Origin: Sediminicola sp040566555
Lineage (GTDB): Bacteria > Bacteroidota > Bacteroidia > Flavobacteriales > Flavobacteriaceae
Assembly (NCBI RefSeq): GCF_040566555.1
Contig: NZ_JBEWYP010000010.1
Span: forward strand, 1 to 64,000
Length of the DNA stretch: 64,000 bases
Direction of reading: 5' to 3'
Shown: in pieces, positions 26,324 to 34,777 of the stretch
Layout: every line of letters starts with the position of its first letter
Numbering within the stretch: position 1 is the first letter of the stretch
Position numbers and translations under genes: made by a program
The notes under the pieces: generated by a model
What the model was told of the DNA's origin: nothing
Database searches by the model: none
The model's input: the letters and a program-made list of their open reading frames with translations, nothing else

Positions 26324-27271
26324 CTATTTTGTATCCTTATCCAAGTAATCAGGAATACCATCCCCATCCGTATCGGGGAAAGTAATATTCCCATTGGCAT
26401 CAATTATAATTTCATCTCTGGTAGGGGTTCCATCACCATCATCATCTGCATCCAAGTGGTTTGGTATTAAACCAGTTCTAGCCTTTACCTCGGCTTCTCT
26501 ATCGGTATTGTCGTTGGTTAAATTCCCATCCCCATTAAGATCTTCCATAAAAGACGGAATCCCATCATTATCATAATCCGTATTGGTGACCACTAGCCCC
26601 GCATCCAGTTTAAAAATTAGCGGAGAATACTGTCCGATACCACCCTGAATTTGATTAAAATAAGCAAGCCCGGAAGGCATTATCACCAACCCGATTCCAC
26701 TGTTTGTTATTTTAGTGGTGCCATCATCATTCACAACAATATTATTACCTGCCCTTAATTTGCTTACCCCTTTGGCATATCCTCTAAGAAAAAATGGAAG
26801 ATACTGCCACGAATAGTTTGCAGTCCCATCAAAAACGGTTCCATCCAACAAGGAGCCCTCGTATTTCAAAAAGGTCGAATCTGCTATAGTAGGCCTCTCA
26901 CCTTCTCCTTCCCTAGCGATCAAATAATAGTACGTATGCTCTACGCTTTGTTCATTCTCTAGCCCAAGATCGTCGTTGGTCACCACCACCTTTTCCGATT
27001 GTACCTGCTGCATTAAAGGCGTCTTACCTGCATTATCCCCTGAGATGGTATCTATTTTAATTTTAAAATCAAATTCTGCCGTAGGATTGGCAAACTCCTC
27101 ATAGTTATAAAAATGGGTCTCCAAAAATTCCTTTATGGCAGCATCATTCTCCAAAACCACCTCATCCAAAGCCCTGGGTGGAATGGTTTCAAAACCTGGT
27201 CCGTCGTCTTTTTTACATGACCATACCATTCCTATCAATAAAAACAGTAAAAATATTCTGTTTACTCTCAT
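26324..27271 (-). CDS. FKBP-type peptidyl-prolyl isomerase lipoprotein with calcium-binding repeats
   Basis: 315 residues from the ATG at 27271, which opens a lipoprotein signal (MRVNRIFLLFLLIGMVWSC, C19); the longer ATG frame from 27430 has a 53-residue extension with no signal character and overlaps the divergent S4 gene. Residues about 115-225 resemble FKBP (LKYEGSLLDGTVFDGT, then GLVIMPSGLAYF). The last 85 residues carry Asp/Asn-rich loops: DTDYDNDGIPSFMEDLNGDG, DADDDGDGTPTRDE and DTDGDGIPDYLDKD, as in thrombospondin type 3 repeats. Probably an envelope folding factor that binds calcium. Confidence 0.85.
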   Translation of the reverse strand: MRVNRIFLLFLLIGMVWSCKKDDGPGFETIPPRALDEVVLENDAAIKEFLETHFYNYEEFANPTAEFDFKIKIDTISGDNAGKTPLMQQVQSEKVVVTNDDLGLENEQSVEHTYYYLIAREGEGERPTIADSTFLKYEGSLLDGTVFDGTANYSWQYLPFFLRGYAKGVSKLRAGNNIVVNDDGTTKITNSGIGLVIMPSGLAYFNQIQGGIGQYSPLIFKLDAGLVVTNTDYDNDGIPSFMEDLNGDGNLTNDNTDREAEVKARTGLIPNHLDADDDGDGTPTRDEIIIDANGNITFPDTDGDGIPDYLDKDTK

Positions 27272-27349
27272 GAATCTCTTTTTAAGGTCCGCAAGATACA
27301 ATTTTCCCTTATTTTTGTGGAAGTCATCAATAAAGAATTTCAATAGTTT

Positions 27350-27721
27350 ATGCGCATAGATAAATTCCTTTGGAGTGTTAGGTATTTCAAGACCAGAAAC
27401 ATCGCTACAGAGGCTTGCAAGAAAGGTCATATCAAAATAAACGGACAGGCAGTCAAACCTTCTAGAGAGGTGTATGTAACAGATAAAATTGTAGTCCGCA
27501 AAGATCAGATCAATTACGAGTTTACCGTTCTGGACATCCCTCCAAGTCGCGTTGGCGCCAAACTAGTGGATATCTATAGGGTAGACACAACCCCAAAAGA
27601 AGCCTTCGCCCAAAACGAACTTTTAAAATATTCCAAAGACTATTATCGCAAAAAAGGAACCGGTAGGCCAACAAAAAAAGACCGAAGGGATATAGACGAC
27701 TATAAAGATGAAACTGACTAA
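27350..27721 (+). CDS. S4-domain RNA-binding protein (Hsp15 type)
   Basis: 123 residues. Opens MRIDKFLWSVRYFKTRNIA and continues KGHIKINGQAVKPSREV, the S4 fold of the HslR/Hsp15 family, which in E. coli binds stalled 50S subunits carrying nascent peptide. The C-terminal third is basic (KKGTGRPTKKDRRD). It overlaps the following methyltransferase gene by 14 bp, and a phosphoribosyltransferase follows, a frequent Flavobacteriaceae order. Confidence 0.9.
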   Translation: MRIDKFLWSVRYFKTRNIATEACKKGHIKINGQAVKPSREVYVTDKIVVRKDQINYEFTVLDIPPSRVGAKLVDIYRVDTTPKEAFAQNELLKYSKDYYRKKGTGRPTKKDRRDIDDYKDETD

Positions 27722-28289
27722 GGATTTTTGGGAGGAAAAATATAAAAATGGGGATCTAAAATGGGATATTGGCCATGTCTCCACTCCTCTAAAGGAATAT
27801 ATTGACCAACTAGAACATAAAGAGATCAAAATTCTGGTCCCCGGAGCGGGTAACGGATATGAAGTGGCCTACTTACAAATGTTGGGCTTTAGGAACGTAT
27901 ATGTGGTAGATCTGGCCGAACAACCATTAAAGCGTATTAAAACTGCTTGCCCTGACTTCCCTAAAGATCGATTGATACAAGCAGATTTCTTTGATCTTGA
28001 GGAGAATGGTTTTGACCTGATCCTGGAACAGACCTTTTTTTGTGCCCTAGCTCCAGAACGCCGAGCAGATTATGTTCAAAAAATGAAAGCGATATTAAAG
28101 CCTGGCGGAAAGATTGTAGGCTTGTTCTTCGATTTCCCCCTGACTGAGGTAGGACCACCATTTGGAGGCAGCAAAACAGAATACGAAAATCTTTTCAAAC
28201 CCTCTTTTCAAATAAAAATACTGGAGAGGGCCTATAATTCTATTCAACCTCGAAAAGATAAAGAACTGTTCTTTATCTTTGAAAAGTAA
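27708..28289 (+). CDS. TPMT-family SAM-dependent methyltransferase
   Basis: 193 residues. Opens DFWEEKYKNGDLKWDIGHVS, with SAM motif I ILVPGAGNGYEVAYLQMLG, then VVDLAEQPLKRIK, typical of the thiopurine S-methyltransferase-like family. The substrate in bacteria may be a thiol, selenium, tellurium or halide compound. The start lies within the last codons of the S4 gene, indicating co-translation. Confidence 0.88.
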   Translation: MKLTKDFWEEKYKNGDLKWDIGHVSTPLKEYIDQLEHKEIKILVPGAGNGYEVAYLQMLGFRNVYVVDLAEQPLKRIKTACPDFPKDRLIQADFFDLEENGFDLILEQTFFCALAPERRADYVQKMKAILKPGGKIVGLFFDFPLTEVGPPFGGSKTEYENLFKPSFQIKILERAYNSIQPRKDKELFFIFEK

Positions 28290-28300
28290 ACGAACACCTC

Positions 28301-28798
28301 ATGCAGAACCAAATTCTTTCACACGCACAGATACAACACAAAATAAAACGGATTTCTTACCAGATCTATGAAGCCAATGTTGAGGAGTCGGAAATCGTAA
28401 TTGCCGGAATCGAAGGTGGAGGCCTGTTGTTTGCTAAAAAAATTAAAAGGGTACTCCAAAACATAACGAATGCGGAGATCACCTTGTGCAAGGTCTCCAT
28501 GGATAAAAAAGATCCGGTAGCAAGTGGGGTTCAGACCTCTATTCCGGAGGAGGAGTACGCCAATAAATCAGTAGTGTTGGTAGACGATGTCCTTAATTCG
28601 GGAACTACATTGATCTATGGGGTCCACCATTTTCTTAGAGTCCCTTTAAAACAGTTAAAAACTGCTGTTTTGGTAAACAGAAACCATAAAAAATATCCTG
28701 TGAAAGCGGATTATAAGGGGATCTCCCTTTCCACATCCTTACAAGAACATATTAAAGTTGAATTTAAGGCTAAGAACGACTCAGTTTCCTTAGCGTAA
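28301..28798 (+). CDS. phosphoribosyltransferase (PyrR-like)
   Basis: 165 residues. The PRPP-binding motif VVLVDDVLNSGTTL is near residue 91, preceded by a type I PRTase fold (ESEIVIAGIEGGGLLFAKKI). Length and the C-terminal part resemble PyrR/hypoxanthine phosphoribosyltransferases. In the absence of pyrimidine genes nearby, the base substrate is uncertain. It overlaps the end of the convergent aroK by 9 bp. Confidence 0.85.
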   Translation: MQNQILSHAQIQHKIKRISYQIYEANVEESEIVIAGIEGGGLLFAKKIKRVLQNITNAEITLCKVSMDKKDPVASGVQTSIPEEEYANKSVVLVDDVLNSGTTLIYGVHHFLRVPLKQLKTAVLVNRNHKKYPVKADYKGISLSTSLQEHIKVEFKAKNDSVSLA

Positions 28799-29302
28799 GA
28801 GTGATTTTATTTTCAAGGCGATGTCCTGTGGTGTTCCATCACTAGGTATTGTATGGGCGGCCAAGGAATAGAAAGGGGATCGTTCAAACAAGTGTTTTCC
28901 GAAAAATTCTGGCAAATCCGCTTCTTCTATATGGGCAATCAAGGGTCTGTACTCCTTTTCTTTGGTAAGACGTTTTACCAACTCCGGAATGGACACCCTA
29001 AGATAAAATACATTTTTGGTAAGTCTGGAAATGACCTCCATGTTGCCGCTATAACATGGTGTACCTCCCCCAGTGGAAAGAATAATATCGGAATTTTTTT
29101 CCAGGACCTCCGATAAATATTGATGCTCTAATTTTCTAAAAAAAAGCTCTCCTTTTTCCTTAAAAATAGCAGGTATTTTCATTCCGGTCTTTTCTTCAAT
29201 GTAAGCATCCAAGTCTAAAAACCTGAAACCCAAATATTTGGACAACTCCTTACCCACAGTGGTCTTACCACTCCCCATATAACCCACCAAAACAATTTTC
29301 AT
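28790..29302 (-). CDS. aroK: shikimate kinase
   Basis: 170 residues. P-loop GYMGSGKTTVGKEL at residue 7, shikimate-binding FLDLDAYIE (D-x-D) near 30, FRKLEHQYL and STGGGTPCY near 76, and REYRPLI-like lid (KEYRPLIAHIEEAD). Phosphorylates shikimate in the aromatic amino acid pathway. Transcribed from just before the tRNA-Lys promoter, in the opposite direction. Confidence 0.95.
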   Translation of the reverse strand: MKIVLVGYMGSGKTTVGKELSKYLGFRFLDLDAYIEEKTGMKIPAIFKEKGELFFRKLEHQYLSEVLEKNSDIILSTGGGTPCYSGNMEVISRLTKNVFYLRVSIPELVKRLTKEKEYRPLIAHIEEADLPEFFGKHLFERSPFYSLAAHTIPSDGTPQDIALKIKSLLR

Positions 29303-29374
29303 CTTTAAATTTTGAGTAAAAATGATTCAAATAAAGGGGATTTCAAAAAAAATTAAATTTATTCGAAAAAAGGC

Positions 29375-29404
29375 TTGTGAAATAAAATAATGCCCTTATA
29401 TTTG
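29375..29404 (+). promoter_or_regulatory. tRNA-Lys promoter
   Basis: TTG (29375-29377), 19-bp spacer, TATATTTG (29397-29404): a perfect match to the Bacteroidota consensus, starting transcription about 30 nt before the tRNA. Confidence 0.8.
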
Positions 29405-29440
29405 CACCCGCAAACAGCAATACGCTAGCGCTGAAATAAT

Positions 29441-29513
29441 GACCTGGTAGCTCAGTTGGTAGAGCATCTCCCTTTTAAGGAGAGGGTCCTGGGTTCGAGC
29501 CCCAGCCCGGTCA
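29441..29513 (+). tRNA. tRNA-Lys (TTT)
   Basis: 73-nt cloverleaf. Acceptor stem GACCTGG against CCGGTC with discriminator A, D-arm GCTCAGTTGGTAGAGC, anticodon stem CTCCC/GGGAG-like pairing around CTTTTAA with anticodon TTT, and T-arm CTGGGTTCGAGCCCCAG. CCA is not encoded. Own promoter upstream and a strong terminator downstream, so it is a single-gene unit. Confidence 0.95.
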
Positions 29514-29533
29514 CAAAATCTTAAATGATTAAA

Positions 29534-29568
29534 AAAAAGCCCATAAACATCACGTTTATGGGCTTTTT
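29534..29568 (+). terminator. terminator after tRNA-Lys
   Basis: 15-bp stem AAAAAGCCCATAAAC/GTTTATGGGCTTTTT with a 5-nt loop. Confidence 0.9.
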
Positions 29569-29626
29569 CGCTTCTACTATCTATTGGAATTGTATTTCTT
29601 ATATTTTGATTCTAATATAATGAAGG

Positions 29627-30034
29627 TTAAAGTGATTTCCCTTCAGTTGCCACCAATAATTGTTGCAGCTTGTTTGCCGTTAAAGGTTTACTTATAAAAT
29701 CGATGACCATGTCATATTTTCTCGATTTTTCTTCATCCATCTTGTCTAAAGAGGAACTAACAACATACACCCCAATCTTTTTTTTGAGATCCATCTTTTT
29801 TAATTCATCCAAAAATTCCCAACCGTTAATAATTGGCATGTTCAAATCCAAAAAAATGACTTCAGGCATTTCCTTATTGGTTTTTAACATAAACCTTAAA
29901 TCATCCAATGCCTCCTTGCCATTTTCATACACAATAATGTTTGAACAAAAACTACTGTTATAATTTAGCAACACCTTGGTACCATAAACGAATATCGGGT
30001 CATCGTCGATAATACAAACTGTATTAAGTTTCAT
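29627..30034 (-). CDS. single-domain response regulator
   Basis: 135 residues forming one receiver domain and nothing else. Acidic pocket IDDDP (residues 9-13), phospho-acceptor D63 in FLDLNMP, the conserved Ser run in VVSSSLD near 93, and the Lys of ISKPL (K116). The YENGKEAL helix is also typical. Lacking an output domain, it probably passes phosphate or acts by protein contact, like CheY. No histidine kinase is adjacent; the nearest is at 51999. Confidence 0.92.
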   Translation of the reverse strand: MKLNTVCIIDDDPIFVYGTKVLLNYNSSFCSNIIVYENGKEALDDLRFMLKTNKEMPEVIFLDLNMPIINGWEFLDELKKMDLKKKIGVYVVSSSLDKMDEEKSRKYDMVIDFISKPLTANKLQQLLVATEGKSL

Positions 30035-30380
30035 AATATTGAATATAGAGAATAAAATACGAAAATAATTTTACAAAGCTAAGAATTTTCCTACAAATAT
30101 TAATTTGATCGAAGAATCAGTGATCGCACTACTTCCCTGCTCTTATTATATTACAACCAAAAATATTCCTATTTATGTCGGTTTTCAGGAAGTTTTAAAG
30201 CTGGATCTGATTAATCATTCCCGCCTACAGATCAACTATGGTCTTACTATTGACTTGGGTTATATTACCAAGATAGCGATTGGTCCATATCTCCAAGAAG
30301 AAGGTTTTCTAATACTCGTTGTCACAAAAAAATATTTTCAACAACCTTGCCAGTGAAATGGTATAGTAAAAAAACATGGT
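30035..30380. other. intergenic stretch before tRNA-Leu
   Basis: About 345 bp with no supported gene. A frame open from a TTG at 30105 to 30356 (83 codons) has no ATG, no recognisable domain and no ribosome-binding site. No hairpin or promoter is evident until the TATATTTG at 30381. Confidence 0.4.
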
Positions 30381-30403
30381 TATATTTGCAAACTCTTACG
30401 TGA

Positions 30404-30487
30404 GCCCACGTGGTGAAATTGGTAGACACGCCACCTTGAGGGGGTGGTGTTCGCAAGGATGTGCTGGTTCGAATCCAGTCGTGGGCA
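30404..30487 (+). tRNA. tRNA-Leu (GAG)
   Basis: 84-nt class II tRNA. Acceptor stem GCCCACG/CGTGGGC with discriminator A, anticodon stem CCACC/GGTGG around TTGAGGG with anticodon GAG, a long variable arm (GTTCGCAAGGAT region) and T-arm CTGGTTCGAATCCAG. CCA is not encoded. A -7 box TATATTTG lies at 30381-30388; the -33 region is weak. Its last bases are copied at each junction of the repeat array that follows. Confidence 0.95.
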
Positions 30488-31076
30488 CAAAACCGCTTTT
30501 ATAGCGGTTTTTTTGTTCCCTATTGTAGCGAAAAATATACCATTGTCAAAAAAAGGCTTTCCTTGCGAACACCCCAATCATTTAAAATTGATGTGATGGC
30601 TCCCCCGAAGCCTCGGGGCAGTCGTGGGCACAAAACCGCTTTTATGGCGGTTTTTTTGTTCCCTATTGTGTCGGACAATGCAGCATGGTAAATCAAAAAC
30701 TTTTCTACGAACACCCTAATTATTTATAATTGATGTGCTGGCTCCCCCGAAGCATCGGGGCAGTCGTGGGCACAAAACCGCTTTTATAGCGGTTTTTTTG
30801 TTCCCTATTGTACCGAAGAATGTACCATTGTCAATAAAAGGCTTTCCCTGCGAACACCCTTATTATTTAATATAGATGTGCTGGCTCCCCCGAAGCATCG
30901 GGGCAGTTGTGGGCACAAAACCGCTTTTATAGCGGTTTTTTTGTTCCCTATTGTACCGAAGAATGTACCATTGTCAATAAAAGGCTTTCCCTGCGAACAC
31001 CCTTATTAGTTAGAATTGATGTGCTGGCTCCCCCGAAGCATCGGGGCAATCGTGGGCACAAAACCACTTTTATACT
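30481..31076 (+). repeat. about 143-bp tandem repeat array carrying tRNA-Leu 3' ends
   Basis: The element GTGGGCACAAAACC recurs at 30481, 30624, 30766, 30909 and 31052, a period of 142-143 bp. Each unit has: the tRNA-Leu 3' end, a terminator hairpin (AACCGC/GCGGTT with T-run), TTGTTCCCTATTGT, a stretch with AAGGCTTTCC and GCGAACACCC, TTGATGTGCTGG and a palindrome CCCCGAAGCATCGGGG, then back to CAGTCGTGGGCACA. In the copies the T-loop of the tRNA is replaced by the palindrome, so these are tRNA tails and not full tRNAs. Copies 3 and 4 are nearly identical, copy 2 is more diverged, and the fifth is cut off inside the hairpin. The layout recalls the rtT repeats after E. coli tyrT. Confidence 0.9.
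30489..30514 (+). terminator. terminator after tRNA-Leu (first of four)
   Basis: AACCGC-TTTATA-GCGGTT-type hairpin with seven T, immediately after the tRNA. Equivalent hairpins recur one period apart at about 30632, 30774 and 30917; the fifth copy (from 31060) is broken. Confidence 0.85.
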
Positions 31077-31274
31077 CAAAGTAGTTTACTCTTGGGTCCT
31101 TGGATTTCTTACTATATGGAAGGAAGAAGTGATTATCTGCTACAAGGATTGGAATCTATGCGCATAAATTAACCCTAAAAAGAATTTTCAAGTTATAATT
31201 TACTCATTCTTATTCTTTGTAATTTAGTTTCTTTACCCACATCCTATTGGGATGTTAGTTTTTATTTTGCAAAT

Positions 31275-32525
31275 ATGGGAAAGAACATCATTATCGTTGG
31301 TGGAGGGATCATTGGTCTTAGCAGTGCTTATTATCTTTTAAAGGAAGGTCATCATATAACCTTAATAGACAAGTCGGACCTTTCCAAAGGAGCTTCTTTT
31401 GTAAATGCCGGGTATATTACCCCCAGTCATATTATTCCGTTGGCCTCTCCCGGAATGATGGCAAAAGGCATTAAAATGATGTTCAATAGTAGCAGCCCTT
31501 TCTATATTAAACCCCGTTTGGATCTTGACTTCCTTAAATGGACCTTGAATTTTAATGCTTCCTCTACCAAAAAAAATGTTGAAAAAGCCATCCCGTTGAT
31601 CAAAGACATTAATCTTTTGAGCAGGGATTTATACTCGGAGATTTACAATTCTGGGGATTTAGGTGAGTTTCATCTAGAAAAAAAAGGATTGTTGATGCTC
31701 TATAAAACAGCAAAAGAAGGAAAGCATGAAGCAGAAGTTGCAAAAAGGGCCGAAGATGAAGGCCTGGAGGTTAAAACGCTGACCCTAAAGGAACTTTCTA
31801 TACTCCAACCCAATTTAAGCCATGAAATCTTAGGGGCGATACATTATGAATGTGATGCCCATACCACCCCAACAGAGCTGATGCCCAAATTAGTGGCCTA
31901 CCTTAAACGCATGGGGGTAGTGTTCAAAACCAATGAGGAAGCTTTGGACTTTTCATTTCATGACAGAAAAATTTCATCAGTAACAACCAATAAGGAAACT
32001 TATACGGCGGATGAATTTGTTCTGGCCTCAGGATCCTGGAGCGAAGGAATTGCAAAAAAACTAAAATTAAAACTTAGGGTACAACCGGGAAAAGGATATC
32101 GGATCAATGTACATCGCAAAACAGGAATCCTCCTTCCGGCTATACTTATGGAGGCCAAAGTGGCGGTTACCCCCATGCAGGGATTTACAAGATTCGCTGG
32201 AACCATGGAACTTTCAGGTATCAACCATGATATCAAGGCCGAAAGGGTGCATGCCATAGCCAATGCCGCAACATCCTATTACGATGGACTGGAGATCACC
32301 GAAACTGAAAGAAGTGAAGCTCAGTGTGGCCTAAGGCCTGTTTCTCCTGATGGGCTCCCTTATATAGGACGCTCCTCGGGATATGATAATTTGACTATCG
32401 CCACGGGACACGCCATGATGGGATGGAGCCTAGGTCCGGCTACTGGAAAATTGGTGACCGAAATAATATCCGATCAAAAATTATCAATGGATATTGATGG
32501 ATTCCATCCAGATCGCCGCTTTTAG
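31275..32525 (+). CDS. FAD-dependent D-amino-acid dehydrogenase-like oxidoreductase
   Basis: 416 residues. Dinucleotide-binding motif IIIVGGGIIGLSSAYYLL at residue 5, acidic residue at the end of strand 2 (LIDKSD), and the DAO-family C-terminal FAD contact GLRPVSPDGLPYIGRSSGYD and ATGHAMMGWSLGPATGKLV. This matches DadA-like deaminating dehydrogenases (D-amino acids or hydroxyproline-type substrates). It starts about 200 bp after the tRNA-Leu array and has no operon partner on its strand. Substrate not determined. Confidence 0.88.
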   Translation: MGKNIIIVGGGIIGLSSAYYLLKEGHHITLIDKSDLSKGASFVNAGYITPSHIIPLASPGMMAKGIKMMFNSSSPFYIKPRLDLDFLKWTLNFNASSTKKNVEKAIPLIKDINLLSRDLYSEIYNSGDLGEFHLEKKGLLMLYKTAKEGKHEAEVAKRAEDEGLEVKTLTLKELSILQPNLSHEILGAIHYECDAHTTPTELMPKLVAYLKRMGVVFKTNEEALDFSFHDRKISSVTTNKETYTADEFVLASGSWSEGIAKKLKLKLRVQPGKGYRINVHRKTGILLPAILMEAKVAVTPMQGFTRFAGTMELSGINHDIKAERVHAIANAATSYYDGLEITETERSEAQCGLRPVSPDGLPYIGRSSGYDNLTIATGHAMMGWSLGPATGKLVTEIISDQKLSMDIDGFHPDRRF

Positions 32526-33239
32526 TTACAAGCGTTTGACCTTTACATTTTTGAACCAGACCCCTGCCCCATGGTCCTGTAGGGCCAAATGGCCCATATT
32601 GCTCTTGCCATAATCTGGATAATCGGTCCATTTTCCGCTATTGCGTTTTTCCTTCCATTCCTCGGAGGCTCTATCAAATGCTACAATCATCTCCCCATTT
32701 AACCAATGCTCCACTTTCCCATTGTTCACTTTGATAATGGTAGCATTCCACTCACCAACAGGTTTAAGGATTTTCTTATTGTTTGCAACAAACATCGCAT
32801 AGTCGGCCCCAGTTTTTTGCCAGTCCTCTATGGGTTCCGGAAAGCCAACATCGTCCAAGATTTGATATTCCGGTCCGGTTTGGTAAGGTGAATGGTAAAT
32901 GGTATCCTCAACTACATTGTAGAAAACACCACTATTGCCCCCTTTGCTGATCTTCCATTCCAATTGTAATTCAAAATTTTCAAATTGTTCATTGGTTATT
33001 ATATCCCCACCCATATCACCTGCTTTCCCCAGACATTCGATAACCCCATTAGCTATCACCCAATTATTTGGCAAATGATCCATATTGTAGCCCCGCCACT
33101 TGGTAGAATCCATAAGGGAAACCCAATCGCTTGCTCCTAATTCAGTATTCTCCTGAACAGGTTGCACCTCTTGTTTCATTTTTTGTTTACATGCTGAGAC
33201 CATTAGTATCATACATGCCATGCCCATTAGTATCTTCAT
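32526..33239 (-). CDS. DUF1080 (3-keto-disaccharide hydrolase) lipoprotein
   Basis: 237 residues from the ATG at 33239, which gives a lipoprotein signal MKILMGMACMILMVSAC; an ATG at 33281 is possible but overlaps the upstream gene. The core includes DSTKWRGYNMDHLPNNW, GDIITNEQFENFELQLEWKI, GGNSGVFYNV and GHLALQDHGAGVWFKNVKV, all typical of the DUF1080 concanavalin-like fold, now linked to 3-keto-glycoside hydrolysis. It pairs with a Gfo/Idh oxidoreductase 11 bp upstream, consistent with oxidation and cleavage of a glycoside. Confidence 0.9.
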   Translation of the reverse strand: MKILMGMACMILMVSACKQKMKQEVQPVQENTELGASDWVSLMDSTKWRGYNMDHLPNNWVIANGVIECLGKAGDMGGDIITNEQFENFELQLEWKISKGGNSGVFYNVVEDTIYHSPYQTGPEYQILDDVGFPEPIEDWQKTGADYAMFVANNKKILKPVGEWNATIIKVNNGKVEHWLNGEMIVAFDRASEEWKEKRNSGKWTDYPDYGKSNMGHLALQDHGAGVWFKNVKVKRL

Positions 33240-33250
33240 CCTTTTTGGTG

Positions 33251-34603
33251 TTATATTTTTTTCATTTTCACTGGGTCCCATTTTATGGCCCTATCCTCAA
33301 AATAACTGTCGTTGCATGCCAGGGCTGGAGCGGCTGCCCGGTACCCAAATATAGCATCCTCCGTTACTGGGCTACCTCCTCTTATGGCATTGAACCAATT
33401 GGCAAAATGATCATAATGGGCGCCTTGATACCCTTCTTCTGCTTGATAGACAATTTCTTCTTGTGGTAATATTTGCTTTCTTCCTGTTTTTAATCCCTGT
33501 TCTTTCGATTTAGCCGCCAAAAAAGGGTCATCAAATTGTTCATTATTTCTTTTCAAGGTAATCTTGTCCCATTCCACATCCATAGAGCCCTCACTGCCCA
33601 CTATTCTTAAATAGGTAGTTCCCGAAGTGCCATCAACAAAATTACATCGCAAGGACAAGTTAAAAGCTGGATGTTGCGGACTGTCTGGATAATCAAACAC
33701 TCCGAGAAGTACATCGGGCACTTCCCTCCCATCCTTCCAATAGCGTAGTCCCCCCGAAGCATAGATCTGGTTGGGGCCAAAGGAATTAGTTATAAAATGC
33801 AAACTTGAAAAAAGATGTACAAATAGATCACCGGACATTCCCGTACCATAGTCCTTATAATTCCTCCACCTAAAAAACCGGGTAGCATCAAAAGGTATTT
33901 TATTGGTGTTTTTAATAAAGCTATCCCAATCAATCGTTTGGGAAGAGGCATCGCTGGGAATATTATACTGCCAAGCTCCTATGGGACTCCGTCTTGCCCA
34001 GAATCCCTCTGCATAATTAATATCACCTATGGCGCCCTCCGCAAGAAGGGCTTTAGCTTTCTCGTTGCCCAAAGACGATAGCCCTTGGCTCCCGACCATA
34101 AAAACCATGCCGGTTTCTTTTTGGGTTTGGATGACTTCATGCCCCTCATCCAAGGAGTGGACCATGGGCTTTTCGCAGTACACGTGTTTACCTGCCCTCA
34201 TGGCATCAATTGATATTTGTTTATGCCAATGATCTGGCGTACCAATAATTACAGCATCTACATCCTTACGGTTCAGAATCTCCCTATAGTCCTTGGTGGT
34301 AAACAAATCTGATCCCCAGTTTTCCTTTGCCTTTTTCAAATACCCATCATAGAGATCACATACGGCAACCAATTTTATCCCATTGTGTTTTAGGGCGGTG
34401 TACGTATCTTGACTTCCCATTCCTCCTGCCCCAATTAAAGCAATCTGTATATTGGAATTGGCCGCATACCGCTCTCTGGTCAAATACGAGATTTGTTTTG
34501 GAGAGTTTGCCGTTAATATAGCTGGAACTCCGGCAATCGCCAAGGCACTTGTTCCAAGGGTTTTAATAAAATCTTTACGGGTGTGCTTAGAATTTTTAGA
34601 CAT
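33251..34603 (-). CDS. exported Gfo/Idh/MocA family oxidoreductase
   Basis: 450 residues. N-terminus TRKDFIKTLGTSALAIAG looks like a twin-arginine signal with RK for RR. Then the Rossmann segment IALIGAGGMGSQDTYTAL near 52, DAVIIGTPDHWHKQISIDAM and the family EKP motif VYCEKPMVHSL near 145. The C-terminal GFO_IDH domain follows. NAD(P)-linked sugar oxidoreductase, probably periplasmic. Together with the DUF1080 gene it resembles keto-glycoside utilisation pairs common in Bacteroidota; substrate is unknown. Confidence 0.9.
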   Translation of the reverse strand: MSKNSKHTRKDFIKTLGTSALAIAGVPAILTANSPKQISYLTRERYAANSNIQIALIGAGGMGSQDTYTALKHNGIKLVAVCDLYDGYLKKAKENWGSDLFTTKDYREILNRKDVDAVIIGTPDHWHKQISIDAMRAGKHVYCEKPMVHSLDEGHEVIQTQKETGMVFMVGSQGLSSLGNEKAKALLAEGAIGDINYAEGFWARRSPIGAWQYNIPSDASSQTIDWDSFIKNTNKIPFDATRFFRWRNYKDYGTGMSGDLFVHLFSSLHFITNSFGPNQIYASGGLRYWKDGREVPDVLLGVFDYPDSPQHPAFNLSLRCNFVDGTSGTTYLRIVGSEGSMDVEWDKITLKRNNEQFDDPFLAAKSKEQGLKTGRKQILPQEEIVYQAEEGYQGAHYDHFANWFNAIRGGSPVTEDAIFGYRAAAPALACNDSYFEDRAIKWDPVKMKKI

Positions 34604-34751
34604 TTATTACATTTTATTGCGATATATTAACAGCAAATTAAGATATCCATTTTATCTTATAATTCATACTATCCTTTACAATATCCTCATGATGCCAAAA
34701 TATTTTATTAAAAATTAACGACCTATTTAACACTTGCTTAAATATTTCTTG

Positions 34752-34759
34752 TAACTTTG
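34752..34759 (+). promoter_or_regulatory. -7 box for the carotenoid operon regulator
   Basis: TAACTTTG, 18 bp before the merR ATG. The nearest TTG (34734-34736) leaves only 15 bp, so the -33 match is poor. The surrounding DNA has TTTAAC and GTTTAA half-sites that could bind the regulator itself. Confidence 0.45.
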
Positions 34760-34777
34760 TTTAACCATTTTAAATAA

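Noticed and set aside
27272..27430. Upstream extension of the FKBP lipoprotein
   Set aside because: Would bury the lipoprotein signal and overlap the S4 gene on the other strand.
30105..30356. 83-codon frame before tRNA-Leu
   Set aside because: Only a TTG start, no domain, no ribosome-binding signal; kept as intergenic.
30481..31076. CRISPR array
   Set aside because: Repeats are about 143 bp, the units are similar along their whole length and there are no spacers or cas genes.
30461..31167. Open frames running through the tRNA-Leu repeat array
   Set aside because: They exist because the repeat period and the terminators recur; no conserved protein is encoded.
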